Shown piece by piece: positions 58,107-64,000 of a stretch of 64,000 nt of DNA (position 1 is its first letter; each line of letters begins with the position of its first letter). The position numbers and the translations under genes are program-made. Origin of the DNA: Diplonema japonicum (taxonomy: Eukaryota; Euglenozoa; Diplonemea; Diplonemida; Diplonemidae); the NCBI GenBank assembly GCA_964019335.1, contig OZ025678.1, positions 62,001 through 126,000 of the forward strand. Direction: 5' to 3'. Under the pieces are notes generated by a model. It was not told the origin of the DNA, did no database searches, and worked only from the letters and a program-made list of their open reading frames with translations.

Positions 58107-59126
58107 TCTTCTTCCAAACGTTCTCTTATTTGTAGCCATTTTCCCTCTTTTTTTTTGTTCTTCTATTATTCTCTGTTCAGTAATTCCCACCCCAACCCCC
58201 ATCTCAGTCCTGCTGTTTTCTCTGTTGCGAGCTCCCGACTAGAGAAGGGGGGGAAATGAGAAGAAGGGGGGGAAAAAAAAAGAAAGAAATTCTTTTTTTT
58301 TCTTTTAAATGTAAACCCTCTTATTCCATTATTTCTTTTTTATTGTTACGTGTCCATTATCGGGCATATATTTGAAGTATGCTTGCCGCTAAAGCGGGGG
58401 GAAAAAAAAAGAAAAGAAAAGAAAAGAAAAGAAAAAAAATCGAAGACAATAATTAAGAGGTTTACTGTACCGTTCAATGCTTTTTTTTTTTCTCTTCTTT
58501 CATTATGTTATTATCTTCCTCTCCCACACACCCTTCCCCCCCTGAGTGAAGTTGGCGAAACGGGGTGGCAGTGTTTTGTTACCTTTTTTTTCCCCCGAAG
58601 ATTTTCCGTGTTCCTATCTGGAGCGTGGATCGGGAATTCTGTCCAAAAAAAGAAAGAAAAAGAAGAAAGAGACACCGGTACACGTGAGTGGGGTTTGCAA
58701 TAGATTGTTAATGTTCTTCTTTACCCCCCCCCCCCCCCCGGTGTCTTGGACCTGGTTTTTTTTTTAAATTACTATTGTTTTTTTTTTCTCGTGTACTTTC
58801 GCGTACAATATCAACTCTCTTGTTTTTTTTTTTTGTTTTTTTTGTTTTTTTTTTTTTTGCTCGTTTCATCTAGGTTCCGGAAGTTATCTCACACACGGAA
58901 CATTTTCTGTGCCTCTTGCGATTTCTTCTTCTTCTTTTTTTTTTTCTTTTCATCGTGATTATTCTTTGTTTTTGTGCGCATCGAGAAAAAAAAAAAAAAA
59001 GAGGTCGAAGCTTTCTCCATCTTGCCATCACTCGACTATTCTTTTTGTTTTTGTTTTCATTTTCTTTTCTGTTCTTCCATTTACTTACTGTATCAAATAA
59101 AAAAAGGGGGGGGGAGAGGGGAAAAC
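57856..59126. other. Spacer, T-run and GAAAA repeats
   Basis: About 1.27 kb. It includes a G-run (57889), a T-run of about 38 nt (58067) and a GAAAA tandem repeat (58408-58433). Mixed sequence at 58500-58700 has no recognised gene. Confidence 0.5.
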
Positions 59127-60518
59127 ATGGTGTCGGAATTGAGCAAAGTATTGAAGAAAAAGAACCGGGCGGCCGCGTTCACAGAATATGTACGGAAAAT
59201 ACTAGACATCACAGAATCAATTAAAGACTTCGAGTCTTACAACGAAACACAAAAAGCCGGTTTCGGGACACTGGTGAAGGAGGTAATAAAACTGGACCTT
59301 GTGAACGGCCTCTGCGACGCTGTTATCAAACAGCTCAGGACAATGCTGGAAAGGCACACCGAATTAGCCTACTACGCCATGATTGCCGTAAGAGAAGCAA
59401 TAACAGAATCGGCCGACGAGACCATCGGCGACAAAAGAAAAAGAACCGACACCACCGAACCCGTATGCTTCAAAAACATTTTCGGCCTCCTCCACAAAAT
59501 TCCGGTCCCGACAAAGAAAGGCGACACCCTTTCATTTTACCACGAAAAATTTTTAACCGCGAAAAGAGATGCCCAAAAGGAGGAGTTGAAGGAAGCAACG
59601 GCAGGGATGAAATCTAGAGCACGCAACAACAAAATGAAAGAGGGCTTCCTGATGCTTTTCACCCCATCAGCCCATCAACGGATGTTCACAGAGATGTGGA
59701 TCTCGATCTTAAACAGACAGGATCTCCCTATAGAATGTGTCATGTCCATGCTGGAGACCATGCATGTTGATGTTCTCCCATTTTTGTCATCACCGTTGAT
59801 GGTTTTCGATTTTCTTTCCGACGCGTTGTCGGAGGGCGGTCTGGAAGGCATTCTTGCACTGAACGGTCTCTTCGTGCTCATTACAGAACACAGTCTTGAA
59901 TATCCATCGTTCTTTGACAAACTGTACAGCTTGTTGACACCTGATGTGTGTGTTATGCAGCATCGGGGTTTGTTTTTCGAACTGGTTGGAAAATTTCTGG
60001 GGTCGATCGGGTTATCGTCCAACCTCCTTGCTGCGTTTGTGAAGAGGATATGCAGGTTGTCCCTCCATGCACCTACACCCGCAGTTTTCTTTCTCATCTC
60101 GTTAGTTAAAATGTTGCTCATAAAAAACCCGCAATTGATGCCGCTTATTCACCGTAGTTCGCCGGAACCTGAAGACGCTCAGCTTTGGGAAGGTCATGAT
60201 CCTTATATCGCTGATGAACCTCTTCCCGAAAGCAGCAAGGCTCTCGGGTCGTCCCTGTGGGAAGTTCGTGCGCTCATTAACCACTACAACCCCACAATTT
60301 CCTCCACTGCAAAAGAACTCCTCGATGAGCTGAAGCAGCCCATTGGTGGGTCGGCTCCAGTTGTGTTCTCACGTGCGTCGCGGACCTATGGGAAGATGAT
60401 CAACAGAGAGGTGTTAAAGGACATCACAGGTATCCCCACCACAGCCTATTCTGAACCGTTGGGCTTTAAGAGCGAAGAGTTCAAACTAACAGCAGTGGGT
60501 GCAGGGTTTACCTTTTAG
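59127..60518 (+). CDS. NOC4: NOC4, nucleolar 40S-subunit assembly factor
   Basis: NOC4 (NOC4L) works with NOP14 in processing and export of pre-40S ribosomes. The 463-residue protein has the family's CBF/Mak21-type domain at about 175-345: FTPSAHQRMFTEMW, SMLETMHVDVLPFLSSP, LLTPDVCVMQHRGLFFE and RLSLHAPTPAVFFLISLV. The C-terminal motif DPYIADEPLPESSKALGSSL, then WEVRALINHYNP, is diagnostic. It is a little shorter than the animal protein (about 516) because the N-terminal region is reduced. The start at 59127 is the first ATG after the T-rich leader; the longer frame is junk. Confidence 0.92.
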   Translation: MVSELSKVLKKKNRAAAFTEYVRKILDITESIKDFESYNETQKAGFGTLVKEVIKLDLVNGLCDAVIKQLRTMLERHTELAYYAMIAVREAITESADETIGDKRKRTDTTEPVCFKNIFGLLHKIPVPTKKGDTLSFYHEKFLTAKRDAQKEELKEATAGMKSRARNNKMKEGFLMLFTPSAHQRMFTEMWISILNRQDLPIECVMSMLETMHVDVLPFLSSPLMVFDFLSDALSEGGLEGILALNGLFVLITEHSLEYPSFFDKLYSLLTPDVCVMQHRGLFFELVGKFLGSIGLSSNLLAAFVKRICRLSLHAPTPAVFFLISLVKMLLIKNPQLMPLIHRSSPEPEDAQLWEGHDPYIADEPLPESSKALGSSLWEVRALINHYNPTISSTAKELLDELKQPIGGSAPVVFSRASRTYGKMINREVLKDITGIPTTAYSEPLGFKSEEFKLTAVGAGFTF

Positions 60519-60722
60519 TGTGTTTTTCTTCTTTCTTTTTTTTTTTCTTCTTTTTTGATTCACCCACTCTTTTTTTTTTTTTTATATTCACATCATCATA
60601 CAAAAAAAAAAGATCATATTCGGCTATTTTTTTCTTGTTCCCCTTCCATTTTATTTTATTTCCTTTTGTAGGCAACAAAAAACAGGGAAAGGGGGGGGGG
60701 GGGGGGGGGGTAGGATAGGACC

Positions 60723-61142
60723 ATGTCTGTCCCTACTCCGACAAAAATAATTCTGAAGGATGTGGATGGTGACTGGACAACAACAGGGATTTTGTGCATG
60801 GTGATTGGGTGCTCGATGTTGTGCGTGGGTATTGGTGTGGCTATTGCTGGGTTGGTCTGGCAGCACAGGTCCGTGCAAATACAGCAGGCTCTTCGCCGGC
60901 GGGGATTGATAGGATCCGGGTGGGGTATGGGCGTTGTTCTGGACTGTGACGACGAAGATAGCACCGTCTGTGCGGCTGCACAGTTCTCACACCCAGCCGC
61001 CGACCTCCCCTCCTCGGGCATCAATTTCATGCACAGTGTCAACACAACAGCGAAATCCGCTTACGAATCCATGACAGCTAAACCACCGAAGGCCTCTACA
61101 CCAGCTGACCGGGAGGCTGCGAGAATGCAACTCCTTGAGTGA
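60723..61142 (+). CDS. Small single-pass membrane protein
   Basis: A 139-residue protein. Residues about 22-46 form one helix (GILCMVIGCSMLCVGIGVAI plus AGLVW), followed by a basic stretch (HRSVQIQQALRRRG), suggesting a cytosolic C-terminus. The tail is Ala/Ser/Thr-rich. No family is recognised. A TTTTGTAG acceptor-like site at 60671 and a G-run (60688-60710) precede the ATG. Confidence 0.6.
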   Translation: MSVPTPTKIILKDVDGDWTTTGILCMVIGCSMLCVGIGVAIAGLVWQHRSVQIQQALRRRGLIGSGWGMGVVLDCDDEDSTVCAAAQFSHPAADLPSSGINFMHSVNTTAKSAYESMTAKPPKASTPADREAARMQLLE

Positions 61143-61190
61143 AACAAAAAAAAAAAGAAAAAAAATAGAAAAAAAAATTTTTGTTGTGTA

Positions 61191-61224
<34 letters not shown>

Positions 61225-61231
61225 GTTCCCG

Positions 61232-61277
<46 letters not shown>

Positions 61278-61317
61278 AAAAAATACACATTTCCACCCTT
61301 CGATTTATGTTGCGCAC

Positions 61318-62791
61318 ATGGAACGCACGGAGGAGGTGGTTCCTGACGTTGTTGGAGATGTCGCGGATGAAATAAAGACGAAGACCGCGGTCGGGATTAC
61401 AGATAACGTTGTGGAATCTGTCGGAGAATCGATATACGACAGGGAGCTAAGCTTGAAGCAGAAGATCCACGCAGTGTTCGATGCCACAGGACCGAACGAG
61501 GAGTGGTACAGCACCAGCATCAGACGGACCACGGCGGCGCTGATCTTTTCCATGTCGTTCCTGATGATCGTGTTGAGCTGCACAACCTTCACCATCGAGA
61601 CCATGCCCGAGTATTACAAACGAGAATTGATAGAATTCTATCTTATAGAAGCGGTGTGCATCAGCTGGTTCACGTTCGAGCTCCTCATCCGATTCTTCAC
61701 GTGTGACTCGAAAAAACAATTCGCCAAGGATCTTCTCAACTGGGTCGATTTAATATCCATCTTGCCTTTCTACACCGATTTGCTAGTATCGAATGTTTCA
61801 GGCTCCGACGCTAAAGCAGACGGTCTCATCGTGTTGCGGGCGGTGCGCCTCACCCGAGTATTCAGAGTGTTCAAGTTGTCGAAATACAGCGAGGGAATTC
61901 AAATGGTGTTTGTTGCAGTGAAGAGGTCCACCGACGCATTGTCCCTTCTTGTCTTCCTCATGGCGATTGCGATGGTATGGGGAGAAGGGGAGGGGTGGGG
62001 GAAAAAAAATAATAAGGTGCTGTTCGGATCTGGCATATACTTTGCCGAGCAGTCCGCCGCGTCCTGGGACCCCGTGAACAAAACGTGGATTCGAAAAGCG
62101 GAGTACGGCGGCCCTTCTGCAGAGCACAAGATCAAGTCCATTCCGTATGGGTTCTGGTGGTGTTTGGGTATGAGGATGGTTTTTTTTTCAAAAAACAAAA
62201 AAAACAAAAAAAAGTTACCGTGACCACCGTAGGGTACGGCGATATGTATCCCGTAACATTCTGGGGGCACATCGTTGGGACCATCACCATGCTGACTGGG
62301 CTGCTGTATGTTGTTCAAAAAAGAGGGTGGGGAGAAACACACACAAACACAGAATTGTGGCATTTCCTATTATAATTTTAGGGGCGAATTTCCAGGACGT
62401 GCAGCAAGAGTTCAAAGAATCAAAACGGAAGAAAAAACTTCTTTTAGAAATGACAGAAATGGCAAGGTCTCGGGTAGGGAGGATGAGGGCTGCAGCACCC
62501 AGTGACGAGCCATCGGGCGACAGCAGCAGCGGCAGTAGTAGCGAACCTCCTGCATCTTTCCTAGGCAGAGGCGGCTTCAGGAAGAAGACCGATCCCTCTG
62601 TGGATCAGGACATAAAGATGCGGCTGCAGGAGGCGCTGCTTCGTGAACTGATCGAGACTGTTAGGTGTTCGCAGCATGAAATCCTTCGCCGAGTTGATAA
62701 CATTGAACAGCACCTGTCAGTGCCACCTGTACCACTGTCCCCCTTGTCGCCCCCTTCCCGAGAACACCCTTTAGCAGTCCCCGACCAGTAG
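61318..62791 (+). CDS. Voltage-gated potassium channel, six-TM (4 exons)
   Basis: A Kv-type channel. S1 is near residue 73-92, S2 has EAVCISWFTFELLIRFF, S3 has LLNWVDLISILPFY, and S4 has regularly spaced arginines (LRAVRLTRVFRVFKL, about 171-190). The selectivity filter reads TVTTVGYGD, and S6 reads LLIVAFPIIILGANF. Introns are inferred at 61975-62016, 62168-62214 and 62306-62352. Each is needed to join S5, filter and S6 in one frame; the S6 reading only appears with the third acceptor at 62352. Total 445 residues, with a Ser-rich tail and a C-terminal helix (DIKMRLQEALLRELIE) that may aid tetramer assembly. No T1 domain is seen. Confidence 0.9.
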
Positions 62792-63136
62792 ATGTGGGGG
62801 GGGGGAGTTTTTTTTCTCTTTTTTTTCTATATGGGTCGATTTCAAAAAAACCCCCCCAAAATGAGGCCAATTGACACTTTCGTTGCATCTTTGGGCATGC
62901 CGCCCCCTTTAAAAAAAATTCTCCATATTTCCCGGCCCATATTAAGAAAGAACCCGTGTCAGAAATCGCTCAAGGGTGCTATTTTGACCTATGAAAAATT
63001 CAGTCTTAGGGTCAAAATCGGGTTTTAGTGGTTTTGGTAAAGTCGGAGAGTATGCTTTCAATAGCAAGAAATAGCGGAACTCACTGCTAGAAGGTGGCTG
63101 AAATGATGTTGGAAGTGGAAACCTTCATTTCCTAGT
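62792..63136. other. Spacer, possibly the edge of a decayed element
   Basis: About 345 nt after the channel gene. It holds a short inverted repeat (ATTTTGACC at 62981-62989 and GGTCAAAAT at 63010-63018). It is less homopolymeric than normal spacer and may belong to the transposon remnant that follows. Confidence 0.4.
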
Positions 63137-64000
63137 CTTCTGCGGCTGAGATGTGCTGCTGCTGAGTGGGCGACCTCGTTTCTTTTTCATACTATTAGGC
63201 CTTCTACCGCATTTTGGGGGGGTTTTAAGAGGCTCATTCGTAGGTGTACTTGGTGCTTTGGGCTTGTCATGGGGTGTCGAGTATTTTTGTAATTTGGTTA
63301 CTATTCTTTCTCGTTTTTCAAGTCCGGGAAGGCTATCAGGAACGTCCTCATACTCATCACAAGATTCTTAGACTGGGGGCCTTTTCTCTGCCCTGTCTGC
63401 ATCGAGTTCTTTGATGATGTACTTTAGTTCTTTCTAGCTCGTGGACGCGCACGTAGCAAATACACCCTCCGGTGTGCTCCTGAGCTCATATGCACCTGTA
63501 AATCCGGAAACTCAAGAATTTTCTTTTTGTACGGGCCAAAGACATCAGTAACTACATGCACGGCGCACCGTATCGTATTGGTGATGTTAGCTATTTGTTC
63601 CACAGTTTTAATTGTTGTGGAACGAGGCACCCAAAGCCAAACACGAGAGAGCACACCAAAGTGGCTGTCCCTGTTGTTTTTGCCGTGTTTCTCCCCAGAA
63701 ACCACAGGGAAAACGTCCGATCGGGATATACATAACGAAGACCAAAAGAACAAAGTAGCAAAATTCCTTTGCACGAAAGTGACGCCCACCGTCAGTCCAG
63801 AGTATCCACTCCATTTTTTTCTTTATTTTTTTCTGTGCCCATGCTACTGTGGAACAAGACTTTTCCAACAGTAAGGCCAGCTGCCCTTATTTCATCATGT
63901 GTGATGTGGTCAAGCCTCATGCCTCTGACCAATTGGCGCCGTGTGGTGTCTTGTTGGCTACTAAATCAACCAGAAAATGATAGCAGAAGTGCCGCTAGAA
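63137..64000 (-). pseudogene. Decayed DDE-type transposase remnant
   Basis: Read on the minus strand from the window edge, pieces in shifting frames give WTDGGRHFRAKEF (near 63760), then GEKHGKNNRDSHFGVLSR (near 63670), PYKKKILEFPDLQ (near 63520) and a basic C-terminus with an AT-hook-like KKKRGRP (near 63190). An acidic D-x-G-x-HF motif followed by HGK-x-x-x-D-x-HFG recalls the catalytic region of some DDE transposases. There are at least two frameshifts and two stops, so no intact protein remains. The element runs off the window. The exact superfamily is not assigned. Confidence 0.5.

Noticed and set aside
1-64000. tRNA, rRNA, spliced-leader RNA or CRISPR arrays
   Set aside because: No B-box-like GGTTCGAATCC in a cloverleaf context, no rRNA-like block and no regularly spaced repeats were found by eye.

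Overview
This 64 kb window is nuclear DNA of a protist (a unicellular eukaryote, most likely a flagellate). Every convincing host gene lies on the + strand. Coding sequence is GC-rich and compact. Intergenic DNA is unusually rich in A/T homopolymers with occasional long G or C runs. Introns are tiny (about 35-58 nt), usually start GTATG or GTTTG and end in an A-rich stretch plus AG. Many starts are preceded by pyrimidine tracts and an AG or by an A-run. One-strand gene order plus pyrimidine/AG leaders is what polycistronic transcription with spliced-leader trans-splicing looks like. That fits a euglenozoan (diplonemid-like) best, with a dinoflagellate/perkinsid relative as the alternative. This placement is inference; no spliced-leader gene or rRNA is present to settle it.

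Region by region. 0-16 kb: an LRR protein, a coiled-coil protein, an importin-7/8 homologue (4 exons), a full-size ABCA transporter, the BBSome subunit BBIP1, a single-pass membrane protein, an NTF2-like protein and an orphan ORF. 16-20.5 kb: gene-poor, with an internally deleted piggyBac element (TTAA-flanked 13-bp inverted repeats) and a small inverted-repeat element. 20.5-28.2 kb: a protein with degenerate cyclic-nucleotide-binding folds, an LRR protein, a small basic protein, mitoribosomal mL43 (3 exons), a 63-aa spliced microprotein, a TPR protein and a PX protein. 29.5-40.7 kb: IFT38/CLUAP1 (5 exons, one intron swollen to 1 kb by a dispersed element), ESCRT-I VPS37, a basic orphan, an EF-hand-TMEM65 protein, an ankyrin protein, SEC61 alpha and a glycerol-3-phosphate acyltransferase. 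42-47.3 kb: three tandem cold-shock-domain/RGG proteins with a repeated C-terminal module, interrupted by a 1.5 kb terminal-inverted-repeat element and a second copy of the dispersed element. 48-62.8 kb: an ARL-like GTPase, an orphan coiled-coil protein, an NZF zinc-finger protein with a possible cysteine-protease fold, a di-iron hydroxylase, a methyltransferase-like secretory protein, an IQ protein, a PH/PDZ-like protein, NOC4, a small membrane protein and a voltage-gated K+ channel (4 exons). 62.8-64 kb: a decayed transposase on the - strand.

The genes do not form one pathway. Neighbours mix cilium assembly (BBIP1, IFT38), trafficking and ER functions (VPS37, SEC61, acyltransferase, ARL-like, PX), transport (importin, ABCA, K+ channel) and RNA/ribosome biology (mL43, NOC4, CSD trio), as expected for a co-transcribed array of unrelated genes. 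The most unusual items are the NZF candidate deubiquitinase, the EF-hand-TMEM65 fusion and the CSD/RGG tandem family with its associated short hairpin repeats.
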